Below are positions 8,413 to 16,412 of a stretch of 64,000 bases of DNA, in pieces (the stretch's first letter is position 1; the number at the start of each line of letters is the position of its first letter). The notes below the pieces were generated by a model that did not search any database, was not told the DNA's origin, and saw only the letters and a list, made by a program, of their open reading frames with translations. Origin of the DNA: an uncultured Oscillospiraceae bacterium (GTDB taxonomy: Bacteria; Bacillota; Clostridia; Oscillospirales; Oscillospiraceae); the NCBI GenBank assembly GCA_934567355.1, contig CAKTJC010000001.1, positions 191,264 to 255,263 on the forward strand, given 5' to 3'. The position numbers were made by a program, and so were the translations under genes.

Positions 8413-9741
8413 TTATCTCTTCTTGGTTGCCATGATCTCGGCCTTGGTCACCTTGAACAGCTGCATCAGCGGCCGCTTGGCGGGGCAGATGTAGGTGCAG
8501 CAGCCGCAGGCGATGCACTCCAGGCCATACAGCCGCTTTTCATACCGCTCGTAATCCTTGCGCTGGGCGGCCACCTGCATCAGCTGGGGGCTGAGACCCA
8601 GGGGGCACACCCGGTTGCACCGGCCGCAGCGCAGGCAGGCCGTCATGGGGGCGGCGGACACCGGGTCTTCCGGCAGCGCGGTGATGGCATTGTTGTTTTT
8701 GCAGATGGGCACGTTCAGGTCGATCAGCGGGATGCCCATCATGGGGCCGCCGGAGAGGATCTTTTCCGGCTCCTTGCCCTCTTTCCAGCCGCCGCAGGCA
8801 TCCACCAGCTCCTGGCTGTTGGTGCCGATCTTTACCCAGAAATTCCCGGGGTTCTTCACGCTGTCGCCGGAGACGGTGACGCCGCGCTCCATCAGCGGTT
8901 CGTTCAGGCACACCGCCCGGTACACCGCCCGGATGGAGGCCACATTGTCCACCACGCACCCGGCGTCGGCGGGGAGCATGCCCAGCTTCAGGTGACGGCT
9001 GGCCACCACGCTGATCAGGGAGCGCTCGCCGCCCTGGGGGTACTTGGTCTTCATGGGCATGACGCTGATACGGTCGTGATCGGTGCATGCCGCCTTCATG
9101 GCGGCAATGGCGGCGGGCTTGTTGTTTTCGATGCACACCACACCCTTGGCCTGGGGGAAGAGCCGGAGGATAATATCCATGCCCTCCACGATCTCCTGGG
9201 CGCAGCTGCGCATCAGCTGATCGTCGCAGGTGATGTAGGGCTCACACTCTGCGCCGTTGGCAATGATGTAGCGGATCTTATTGGGCTCCTTCACCGTCAG
9301 CTTCACATGGGTGGGGAAGCCCGCGCCGCCCATGCCCACGATACCGGCGGCTTTGATCCGTTCCAGGATCTCCTGGTTGGTCAGATCCAGGTAGTGGGTC
9401 TTTTCCCCGATGCCCTCCGCCAGGACATTTTCCGCATCCGGGGTGATGACCACCGCCTGCGCCAGGGTGCCTGCGGCGGTGGGACGGGGTTCGATTGCCT
9501 TCACCGTGCCGGAAACGGAGCTGACAATGTGCGCGGATACAAACGCGCTGGCCTCCCCGATCCGCTGACCGGCCAGCACGTGCTCCCCCTTCTGCACAAT
9601 GGGGACAGCAGGCTTGCCGATGTGCTGGTTCATTAGGAACACCAGATCCCCCTTCGGCACATAGGGCACCAGGGGCATCTCACAGGAAAGCTCCTTCCGC
9701 TCCGCCGGATGAACGCCGCCTCGGAATGTACGATCTCCCAT
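8413..9741 (-). CDS. rnfC: Electron transport complex subunit RnfC
   Basis: ATG 9741 has better spacing to AGGAG (8 nt) than the alternative ATG 9747; it gives 442 residues. The protein opens with FRGGVHP, has the NADH/FMN-binding region (GMGGAGFPTHVKL, NGAECEP), an SLBB-like segment (SAHIVSSVSGTVKAI) and two 4Fe-4S ferredoxin motifs near the C-terminus (CLRCGRCNRVCP and CIACGCCTYICP). RnfC is the peripheral subunit that reacts with NAD(H). It is the first gene of the operon. A paralogue fused to a MetV domain is encoded at 40150-42123. Confidence 0.95.
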   Translation of the reverse strand: MGDRTFRGGVHPAERKELSCEMPLVPYVPKGDLVFLMNQHIGKPAVPIVQKGEHVLAGQRIGEASAFVSAHIVSSVSGTVKAIEPRPTAAGTLAQAVVITPDAENVLAEGIGEKTHYLDLTNQEILERIKAAGIVGMGGAGFPTHVKLTVKEPNKIRYIIANGAECEPYITCDDQLMRSCAQEIVEGMDIILRLFPQAKGVVCIENNKPAAIAAMKAACTDHDRISVMPMKTKYPQGGERSLISVVASRHLKLGMLPADAGCVVDNVASIRAVYRAVCLNEPLMERGVTVSGDSVKNPGNFWVKIGTNSQELVDACGGWKEGKEPEKILSGGPMMGIPLIDLNVPICKNNNAITALPEDPVSAAPMTACLRCGRCNRVCPLGLSPQLMQVAAQRKDYERYEKRLYGLECIACGCCTYICPAKRPLMQLFKVTKAEIMATKKR

Positions 9742-9760
9742 AGACATCTCTCCTTATATT

Positions 9761-9792
9761 ACGGTGGAGACAGCCCCCGCCGCCTCCACCGT
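9761..9792 (-). promoter_or_regulatory. Stem-loop in the 5' leader of the rnf operon
   Basis: ACGGTGGAG and CTCCACCGT form a perfect 9-bp stem with a 14-nt loop between the promoter and the rnfC ribosome binding site. It ends about 12 nt before AGGAG, so it could affect mRNA stability or translation. I do not recognise it as a known riboswitch. Confidence 0.5.
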
Positions 9793-9806
9793 GGATTTTT
9801 TGTCTT

Positions 9807-9835
9807 ATTATAGCAGGTTGCACATTCAAGTGCAA
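9807..9835 (-). promoter_or_regulatory. Sigma-A type promoter of the rnf operon
   Basis: On the minus strand TTGCAC and a perfect TATAAT are separated by exactly 17 bases. The -10 is about 65 bases upstream of the rnfC start. No other promoter is needed for the six-gene operon. Confidence 0.8.
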
Positions 9836-9880
9836 TATTTTTTTCATAAAAGTTATGTAAAATAACGGCAAAAATATGCA

Positions 9881-9922
9881 CAAAAAGGCTGCCCGCCGTT
9901 CCGGGGAGCCGGAGCGGCGGGC
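9881..9922 (-). terminator. Intrinsic terminator after the heptad-repeat protein gene
   Basis: On the minus strand a GC-rich stem (GCCCGCCGCTCC with its near-perfect complement) is followed by CCTTTTTG. It lies about 25 bases after the stop of the 701-residue gene and separates it from the rnf promoter. Confidence 0.75.
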
Positions 9923-9945
9923 AAAGATGGAAAGGGAGATAAGAA

Positions 9946-12051
9946 TCAGTTTGCTTCGTCGGTGCGGTAGATGAACTTCACCTGGCCGTCCATGGTGCTG
10001 TCCAGGCCGGAGAAGGTGCGGTAGTTCCGGGAGGCATCCACGATGGCATTGACGCGGGCCAGCAGGGTATCCAGATCACCGTCCACCAGGCCGCTGAGCT
10101 TCTGGATGCTCTCGTCGCTGAATTCCTTCAGGCCGTCGGACAGCTGCTGCGCGCCGTCGTGGAGCTGGGTGACGCCGTCCACCAGCGCGGGCACGGAGCC
10201 GTTCAGCTGGGTCAGGCCGTCGCTGAGCTGGACTGCACCGTCATACAGGTCGGAGCTGCCGCTCAAAATGGCGGAGGCGCCTTCCGCGGCGGAGGCAACG
10301 CCATCCGTATAGGTCTTCAGGCCGGTATAGAAGGCATTGTAGCTATCCAGGGAATCCTTCAGCTTAGAGATGGTCTCCAGACCGGAAGCGGCCTCAGCCA
10401 GCTTGGACTGGACAGCGGAGGAATTCATGTTTTCTTCAATCAGGGAGTTGATCGTCTGCTCCACATTCTGGTCGATCAGCGCCTGAACCTCCTGGCTCTG
10501 CATCTGGGCATCCAGGTTGGAGGCAATAGCAGCCTGAGCGGTTTCGCCGTTCATCTGAGCGTCGATCGCGGCGGCGATCTGCGCCTGGGTGCCGTCCTCC
10601 TGCATCTTGGCATCCACAGCGGCAGCAATGGCAGCCTGCTGCTCTGCGGTGATCTGGCCAGCCTCTACGGCGGCCTGATAGGCATCCTGCGTCAGCCCGG
10701 TGACCGCACTGACCACACCGGCAGTCACCTGGGCGCGAACGGCTTCGGTGACCTGGGCAGCGACCTGCTCGCGGACGGCCTCGGTGACCTTGACGCTGAC
10801 CTGCTCACGGACAGCGGCGGTGACCTTCTCCACCACGGCAGCGCGGTTGGCTTCCACAATGGCGGCAACCTGGTCCCGCGCCTGCTCGCTGACAGAGGCT
10901 GGGCTGAGGGAGCCCATCACACTGGAGAGGACTTCGCTGTAATTTTCAATGGTCAGATCCTGCACATTCACACCGGCAGCTCTGAGCTGTGTGGTAGCGG
11001 TAGCCAGCAGGGTGTTGAACACCTGCTCCGCGCCGCCGTTGAGGGTATCGTTGTTGGAAACCAGGGTATCCAGGCCGCCGGTCAGCTCGGTCGCACCGGC
11101 GTTGAGCTGATTGGCGCCATCCTGCAGGGCGGCAGCGCCATCGGTCAGCTGCTGCACGCCGTCGGCCAGCTCGCCGGACTTCTCCAGCAGGGTCGCAAGG
11201 CCTTCCTCCAGGGCGCCGGTGCCGTCGGTGAGCTGGGTCAGGGCATCGGTCAGCTTATTCACTGCATCGGACATATCCTCAGTGGAATCCAGGGGGGTAT
11301 CCTCCAGCGCGTTAAACACCTCGTTGGTGACCAGGGTCAGGGTCATGCCCATCTTGAAATCGGTAACGTCTGCGGAAATCTCAACATAGTCGGGAACCTC
11401 CAGGGTGTCCTTTTCTACGCCCAGGTTCTCCTGCATGCCGGGCATCGCCATGCCCACCACGGCGGTACGGTCGCCATCATTGATCAGCTTGCCGTTGGTC
11501 ACTTCTACATTGCGAAAGCTGCCGTTGTCCAGCAGCATGCCGGTGACAACGGCGAAGGGCACGTAGATCTTTTCGCTCTTGCCGTTCAGCTCCACCGTCT
11601 CATACTGATGATTTTCATAGTCGAAGCGGATGGTCACATGGCCGCTCTTGCCCACAAGATCGGCGACGGAGATGTCCTCGCCGTCCAGCTGATAGGAGAT
11701 GGACACGGAGACGGGCAGCTCCCGGTCGGTATTGCCGCGGTAGTAGATGTCGTTTCCGGCGGCGCCCCAGGTGAGCGCCTCACCGTCGGCGGTGAAGGTC
11801 TCCTCACCCTTGACGTTCTCAATGTCCGTCAGGGTGCTGCGGTCGGACAGGGCATCCTCTCCGGCGGCATTTTTCAGCCAGTCACTGACGATGACCTGCC
11901 GGACACTGCCGGTGGCATCGGCCAGGACATACACGGTCTCATCCTTGGTGCTGCGCGTCTGCTCCGGCTCCGCCAGAGCCATTCCCGCGCCGCCCACGCA
12001 CAGCGCCGCACACAGCGACAGGGCAATGATTTTCCTTACAAGCTTTTTCAT
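9946..12051 (-). CDS. Secreted heptad-repeat (YhgE/Pip-like) protein
   Basis: The start is ATG 12051 with GGAGG eight bases upstream; an ATG at 12072 is less well placed. The 701-residue protein has a signal peptide (MKKLVRKIIALSLCAALCVG to ALA). The middle and C-terminal parts are long helical regions with repeated L-x-x-G heptads such as LTDGTGALEEGL and LSDGLTQLNGSV, plus an Ala/Gln/Val-rich coiled coil with repeated VREQV units. This resembles the extracellular part of YhgE/Pip proteins, but I see no C-terminal membrane anchor. It follows the MMPL permease gene by 32 bases and probably works with it; the substrate is unknown. Confidence 0.7.
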   Translation of the reverse strand: MKKLVRKIIALSLCAALCVGGAGMALAEPEQTRSTKDETVYVLADATGSVRQVIVSDWLKNAAGEDALSDRSTLTDIENVKGEETFTADGEALTWGAAGNDIYYRGNTDRELPVSVSISYQLDGEDISVADLVGKSGHVTIRFDYENHQYETVELNGKSEKIYVPFAVVTGMLLDNGSFRNVEVTNGKLINDGDRTAVVGMAMPGMQENLGVEKDTLEVPDYVEISADVTDFKMGMTLTLVTNEVFNALEDTPLDSTEDMSDAVNKLTDALTQLTDGTGALEEGLATLLEKSGELADGVQQLTDGAAALQDGANQLNAGATELTGGLDTLVSNNDTLNGGAEQVFNTLLATATTQLRAAGVNVQDLTIENYSEVLSSVMGSLSPASVSEQARDQVAAIVEANRAAVVEKVTAAVREQVSVKVTEAVREQVAAQVTEAVRAQVTAGVVSAVTGLTQDAYQAAVEAGQITAEQQAAIAAAVDAKMQEDGTQAQIAAAIDAQMNGETAQAAIASNLDAQMQSQEVQALIDQNVEQTINSLIEENMNSSAVQSKLAEAASGLETISKLKDSLDSYNAFYTGLKTYTDGVASAAEGASAILSGSSDLYDGAVQLSDGLTQLNGSVPALVDGVTQLHDGAQQLSDGLKEFSDESIQKLSGLVDGDLDTLLARVNAIVDASRNYRTFSGLDSTMDGQVKFIYRTDEAN

Positions 12052-12083
12052 TTTATGATTCCTCCAATTCATACGGTGGCTGA

Positions 12084-14153
12084 TTAGTGAATACGGGTCA
12101 TGCCCACGGTGGTCTTGCAGATCACCTTATCGAGCAGCATGAACATGGCGGGCAGGATGAAGATGACCAGCAGCATGCTCACCACGGCGCCCCGGGCGAT
12201 CAGCATGCACATGGAGCTGACGATCTCAATATCGGAATACAGCGCCACACCGAAGGTTGCGGCAAACATGCCCATGCCGGAGACGATGATGGAAGGAATG
12301 GAGGTCGCCAGCGCGGTATGCACGGCGGTCTTCTTATCCTTTCCGGCGATGCGTTCGGCCTTATAGCGGGTGGTCATCAGGATGGCGTAGTCCACCGTCG
12401 CGCCCAGCTGAATGGTGCTGATGCAGATGGGGGTGATGAACGCCATGCTCTGACCCAAGTAGTGGGGCAGGCCGAGGTTGATGAAGATGCCCAGCTCGAT
12501 GACTGCAATCAGGATGATGGGAAGGGTCAGGCTCTTCTCCACCAGCAGGATGATAACGAAGATGGCAATCAGGGACACGGCGGTGACCACGGCGAAGTCA
12601 TGGTTGGTGGTTTCAATCATGTCCTTCATGCAGGGGGCTTCGCCGATGAGCATGCCGGAGGGATCGAAGGCCTTCAGGATCTCGCCCAGCTGGGTGATCT
12701 GCTCGTTCACCGCGTCGCTGGCGGGGGCATATTCAGAGTTGATCAGCAGCAGCTTCCAGTTTTCACTTTGCAGGGTATCGGTAAGCTCGCTGGGCAGGAA
12801 TTCGGCGGGGATGCGGGAGCCGATGACGCTCTCCATGCCCAGGACGTACTTCACGCCCTCCACCTGCTCCATTTCGTCCATCATTGCCTTGACGTCCTTG
12901 GAGGAGGTGTCCGCATTCACCAGCACCATGTGGGTGGAGGCGATGCCGAAATCATTTTGCAGCTTCTTGTTGGACACCACATAGTTGATGTCCTCCGGCA
13001 GGCACTGCCCCATGTCGTAGTACACTTCGTCATTGGCTTTGGAATAGCCGTTGTAGGCGGGGTAAATCAGCGCCAGGAACAAAATCAGGAACACGGGGAA
13101 GATCTTGATGATGCCTGCGGCAAATTTATCCATGCTGGGGATGATGGAGCGGTGCTTGGTCTTCTGCAGGGGCTTATCGAGCACCAGGATCATGCTGGGT
13201 AGCACGGTGACGCAGCCCAGGACGCCCAGCAGCACGCCCTTTGCCATGACGATGCCCAGGTCACGACCCAGCGTGAAGCTCATGAAGCACAGGGCAATGA
13301 AGCCCGCGATGGTCGTTATGGAGCTGCCGATGACGCTGGTCAGTGTCTTGGAAATAGCCACGGCCATGGCCTCTTTGTTATCGGCGTAAAGCTCGCGCTG
13401 CTCGTTGTAGCTGTGCCAGAGGAAGATGGAGTAATCCATGGTCACGGCCAGCTGCAAGACGGCGGACAGCGCCTTGGTGATGTAGGAAATCTCACCCAGG
13501 AAGTAGTTGGTGCCCATGTTCAGCAGGATCATGGCGCCGATGGAGGCCAGGAACACCAGCGGGATCAGCCAGCCATCCAGGAACAGGAACATGGCGACGC
13601 AGGCCAGCAGCACGGCAAGGCCGACGTAAATGGGCTCCTCCTGCTCGCACAGGTCTTTCAGGTCGACCACCAGGGCGGTCATACCGGAGACGAAGCACTG
13701 CTGGCCGCACAGGTCGCGGATCTCCTTGACGGCGTCCATGGTGGCATCCTCAGAGGTGCCGGAGTCGAAGAACACAGCCATCATGGTGGAGTGGTCGGTG
13801 TTGAATTCATTGTAGACCTTCTCCGGCAGCAACTCCATGGGGATGGACAGGTCTGCCAGGGAATCGTACCAAAGGACGGTGTCCACATGGTCGATCTTTT
13901 CAACCTTTTCCTTCAGGGCGGACACGTCCTTGTTGTCCATGCCCTCGAAGATCAGGAAGGTGAACGCACCCTTGTCGAAATCCTTCAGCAGCTCATCCTG
14001 ACCAATGACGGTTTCCATGTCGCTGGGCAGGTAGGTCAGCATATCATAGTTGACCCGGGTGGCTGCCATGCCCATCACGGATGGGATCATCAGCAGCAGC
14101 GTGAGGATCAGGATGGGGATGCGGTATTTGACGACCGCTTTTGAAAAACGCAT
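12084..14153 (-). CDS. MMPL/RND-family transporter
   Basis: The 689-residue protein has two repeats of the MMPL/RND plan: a first helix (IPILILTLLLMIPSVMG), a large extracytoplasmic loop, then five more helices, repeated once. The LAVTMDYSIFLWHSY and LGATVDYAILMTTRY segments are the paired acidic membrane motifs involved in proton-driven transport. Related clostridial and actinobacterial proteins export lipids or peptides; the substrate here is not clear. It sits between an HdeD-like gene and the secreted heptad-repeat protein, all in one direction with almost no gaps, so the three are probably cotranscribed. Confidence 0.9.
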   Translation of the reverse strand: MRFSKAVVKYRIPILILTLLLMIPSVMGMAATRVNYDMLTYLPSDMETVIGQDELLKDFDKGAFTFLIFEGMDNKDVSALKEKVEKIDHVDTVLWYDSLADLSIPMELLPEKVYNEFNTDHSTMMAVFFDSGTSEDATMDAVKEIRDLCGQQCFVSGMTALVVDLKDLCEQEEPIYVGLAVLLACVAMFLFLDGWLIPLVFLASIGAMILLNMGTNYFLGEISYITKALSAVLQLAVTMDYSIFLWHSYNEQRELYADNKEAMAVAISKTLTSVIGSSITTIAGFIALCFMSFTLGRDLGIVMAKGVLLGVLGCVTVLPSMILVLDKPLQKTKHRSIIPSMDKFAAGIIKIFPVFLILFLALIYPAYNGYSKANDEVYYDMGQCLPEDINYVVSNKKLQNDFGIASTHMVLVNADTSSKDVKAMMDEMEQVEGVKYVLGMESVIGSRIPAEFLPSELTDTLQSENWKLLLINSEYAPASDAVNEQITQLGEILKAFDPSGMLIGEAPCMKDMIETTNHDFAVVTAVSLIAIFVIILLVEKSLTLPIILIAVIELGIFINLGLPHYLGQSMAFITPICISTIQLGATVDYAILMTTRYKAERIAGKDKKTAVHTALATSIPSIIVSGMGMFAATFGVALYSDIEIVSSMCMLIARGAVVSMLLVIFILPAMFMLLDKVICKTTVGMTRIH

Positions 14154-14154
14154 T

Positions 14155-14760
14155 TCACATATCCTCCATTACATCGTAATATTCCACGTCGATCACATCG
14201 GGTTTCTGGTGATTGACGATTTTGACAAGGCTCACGGCCACGCTGAGATTCAGGATCCCTTCGGAAAGGAGGGAGATGCCCAGCAGCTTGACGATCACGT
14301 TCAGCGCCTCGGACGGGCGGAAGGCCAGCAGCAGGCCGATGATGCCGGTGATGACGGCCATGCCCATGGTCAGCCACCACTGCCGGATGCCGAACCGCTT
14401 GGCGTCCATGGCGATGCGGGTCTTGAAGAGGCAATCCACCAGGATGCAGATGCCCATGGAGATGCACAGGAAATTCATCATGTCATCCGGCTTCATCAGG
14501 GTGATGGCGCCCATGATGATCAGCAGGATACCAAACTGCAGATCATACTGGAACGCCAGGCGGAACAGGTCTCTTGAGAAATAACCCACCAGCCGCACCG
14601 CGCCGAACACGATCATGGTGACGCCGAAGAACACGGCGATGGTCTGGGCGGACGGGGCGGGGAATGCGATGAGGGCAATGCCCACCAGGCAAAAGATGAT
14701 CGCGATCGCAATATAGCCGTACTTCGCGACCTTCATCGGAACAACAGAACGGGTTTTCAT
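14155..14760 (-). CDS. HdeD/DUF308-like membrane protein
   Basis: ATG 14760, with GGGAGG eight bases upstream, gives a 201-residue protein. A longer frame running to 15138 overlaps tRNA-Gln and is rejected. There are six predicted helices arranged as three hairpins (for example YGYIAIAIIFCLVGIALIAF and FGILLIIMGAITLM), the pattern of HdeD/DUF308 proteins, followed by a short acidic cytoplasmic tail (VIDVEYYDVMEDM). Function in this family is poorly known; HdeD itself is linked to acid stress in enterobacteria. It ends one base before the MMPL gene. Confidence 0.75.
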   Translation of the reverse strand: MKTRSVVPMKVAKYGYIAIAIIFCLVGIALIAFPAPSAQTIAVFFGVTMIVFGAVRLVGYFSRDLFRLAFQYDLQFGILLIIMGAITLMKPDDMMNFLCISMGICILVDCLFKTRIAMDAKRFGIRQWWLTMGMAVITGIIGLLLAFRPSEALNVIVKLLGISLLSEGILNLSVAVSLVKIVNHQKPDVIDVEYYDVMEDM

Positions 14761-15010
14761 TTTCTGCGCCTCCCTTGGCATTTGCTTCGGTTCCATTGAC
14801 TGGATATAAGATACTCCATTTTCCTCCGGTTGAACACGGACACATCGGGGCTTATGCCCGAAAAACAGGCACCGGGGAAAATCTGTCCAATTTTTATGCA
14901 CCCCTTGCCCCGGTGGTGAAAATTTGGGCAGCGGGAGGGGTTTGCCCAAAAGGTTTACATAATCTTTTTGTTTTTGGAGCGCGTATACCCATAAAAAAAC
15001 AAAAAAAGGG

Positions 15011-15039
15011 TTGCAAATGCCACCCTTCCGTGTTATAAT
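15011..15039 (+). promoter_or_regulatory. Promoter of the tRNA pair
   Basis: TTGCAA and TATAAT with a 17-bp spacer, the -10 box 43 bases before tRNA-Gln. The gap 14761-15010 shows nothing else recognisable apart from A- and T-rich runs. Confidence 0.8.
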
Positions 15040-15081
15040 CCTCTGTGTGTCCGGCCATGGGCGCGATACACCAACCAACAT

Positions 15082-15156
15082 TGGGATGTCGCCAAGCGGT
15101 AAGGCACCAGACTTTGACTCTGGCATCCGTCGGTTCAAATCCGGCCATCCCAGCCA
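15082..15156 (+). tRNA. tRNA-Gln (anticodon UUG)
   Basis: A cloverleaf can be folded: acceptor TGGGATG with CATCCCA, D-arm GCC-AAGCGGTAA-GGC, anticodon stem CCAGA/TCTGG with loop CTTTGAC (anticodon TTG), T-arm with GGTTCAAAT, discriminator G, and an encoded CCA end. The U1-A72 pair is typical of bacterial tRNA-Gln. Confidence 0.95.
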
Positions 15157-15161
15157 AATCT

Positions 15162-15237
15162 GATCCGCTAGCTCAGTCGGCAGAGCAACTGCCTTTTAAG
15201 CAGTGGGTCCGGGGTTCGAATCCCCGGCGGGTCACCA
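15162..15237 (+). tRNA. tRNA-Lys (anticodon UUU)
   Basis: Acceptor GATCCGC pairs with GCGGGTC (one T-G pair), then TA and the D-arm GCTCAGTCGGCAGAGC. The anticodon stem is ACTGC/GCAGT with loop CTTTTAA (anticodon TTT), the T-arm is CCGGGGTTCGAATCCCCGG, the discriminator is A and CCA is encoded. It follows tRNA-Gln by five bases in the same transcript. Confidence 0.95.
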
Positions 15238-15240
15238 AGA

Positions 15241-15273
15241 AAAGCCACCACGTTTTTTCGTGGTGGCTTTTTG
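15241..15273 (+). terminator. Intrinsic terminator of the tRNA transcript
   Basis: AAAGCCACCACG and CGTGGTGGC form a strong stem with a T6 loop, followed by TTTTTG, four bases after tRNA-Lys. Confidence 0.9.
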
Positions 15274-15324
15274 TGTTATCATGCGGAACCGGTCGGATGA
15301 ATGGGATGCGGGGCCGGTTTGTTT

Positions 15325-15481
15325 GTAGGGGCCGATGCCCACATCGGCCCGTGACGGGGTGGGTTATTTCCGTGGGTGGGTGAATGGGGGGTATTGGGTC
15401 GTTATCCGGTTTACCCTGTTCCATTCAACGCAACGCGGTCATTTTGTGAGATTGCGGGCCGATGTGGGCATCGGCCCCTAC
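15325..15481. repeat. REP-like paired palindrome, element 1
   Basis: The left arm GTAGGGGCCGATGCCCACAT and its inverted copy ending ATCGGCCCCTAC face each other across about 100 bp. Each arm is itself an imperfect palindrome (GGGCCGATG/CATCGGCCC). The same module occurs at six more intergenic sites. A shared tail (CTCGCTGAACTGCGTACCG) follows this element and element 2. Confidence 0.75.
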
Positions 15482-15575
15482 AGTCTCGCTGAACTGCGTA
15501 CCGTTCAACGTACCTTTCTCTTGCCTCCCGCTTTGCGGGGGAGGTTGGATGAATGGGATGCGCCAAAGGTTTCAT

Positions 15576-15734
15576 TGTAGGGGACGATGCCCACATCGGC
15601 CCGCGGCGGGACGGTTTATTTCCACGGGTGGGTGAATGGGAAAATGTTATATGAACGTCTCATTTCCCCGTCCCATTCAACGTACTGCGATGTTTTCGTG
15701 GGGGTGCGGGCCGATGTGGGCATCGGCCCCTACA
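15576..15734. repeat. REP-like paired palindrome, element 2
   Basis: Left arm GTAGGGGACGATGCCCACAT, right arm ATGTGGGCATCGGCCCCTAC, 159 bp in all, with the same tail as element 1 after the right arm. With element 1 it fills the gap between the tRNA terminator and the sortase gene; no gene is seen there. Confidence 0.75.
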
Positions 15735-15767
15735 TTCTCGCTGAACTGCGTACCGCTTAACGTAGGT

Positions 15768-16412
15768 TTATTCGGTTTCGGTGCGGTCGCAGAAGACGGT
15801 TACTCTGGTGGCGCCGCCGGGGGTGCAGGTGTAGAGGGTCAGGGCATGGCCGCTGTTTTGAACGGCGTCTACTGCGTCCGGGGGAAGGGTCTGCACGGAG
15901 GCGACGGTGTAGTGATGGTCGGTGCCGGTGACGTCGGTGAAGGTGACCGTATCGCCGGGGCTTAAATTCTTCAGCTTGCCGAAGTGGCTGTAGAAATTGT
16001 GGGCGGCGATGACCAGGTCGTCGGTATAGTAGGAGCCGAACTGGCGGCAGGGGGCCACATTGAGCTTATCATAGCTCCAATCGGACATGACCGGCAGCTC
16101 CAGCTCCTGGGAGGGGATATGGAGGTAGCCGATATAGTCGTTATAGCCCACAGTGACGGTGGGCATCTCGGAGGGGGGCTCGGAGGTCTCCGGCTCCGTT
16201 TCATCCCCGGCGGTGTCTTCCGGCTGGGGGGCGGGCGGGGCGGTGGGGCAGAGGGTGGAAGCCATCACCTGCTTCACATCGCCCAGCACATCCTGCGCTT
16301 CTTCCCCGGCGCGGCTGGCCTGGATGAAGTTATAAACCCACAGGAGCAGCGCCGCCAACAGCAGCGCTGCTCCCGCAATGGCGAAAGGATTGATCCGCTT
16401 TTTCTTATTCAC
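15768..16412 (-). CDS. Sortase (class D-like)
   Basis: A 214-residue protein with an N-terminal membrane anchor (residues 8-28), a Thr/Pro/Glu-rich linker (55-85) and a sortase beta-barrel domain. The likely catalytic residues are His138 (VIAAHNF), Cys196 in LTLYTCTPGG and Arg203 (ATRVTVF). The TC-TPGG surroundings fit class D or similar sortases rather than class A. Sortases cleave an LPxTG-like signal and join the protein to the wall or to another pilin. Its start overlaps the upstream gene, which ends in an LIQTG sorting signal, so that protein is the obvious substrate. It is the last gene of the surface locus. Confidence 0.9.
   Translation of the reverse strand: MNKKKRINPFAIAGAALLLAALLLWVYNFIQASRAGEEAQDVLGDVKQVMASTLCPTAPPAPQPEDTAGDETEPETSEPPSEMPTVTVGYNDYIGYLHIPSQELELPVMSDWSYDKLNVAPCRQFGSYYTDDLVIAAHNFYSHFGKLKNLSPGDTVTFTDVTGTDHHYTVASVQTLPPDAVDAVQNSGHALTLYTCTPGGATRVTVFCDRTETE

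Noticed and set aside
10159..12087. 642-codon plus-strand frame
   Set aside because: Gly/His/Gln-rich shadow antisense to the secreted heptad-repeat gene, a common artefact in GC-rich genes.
14761..15138. N-terminal extension of the HdeD-like gene
   Set aside because: The longer frame overlaps tRNA-Gln, and the good ribosome binding site is at ATG 14760.
15325..15734. CRISPR array
   Set aside because: Repeat units are inverted pairs of differing spacing, with no regular spacers and no cas genes nearby.
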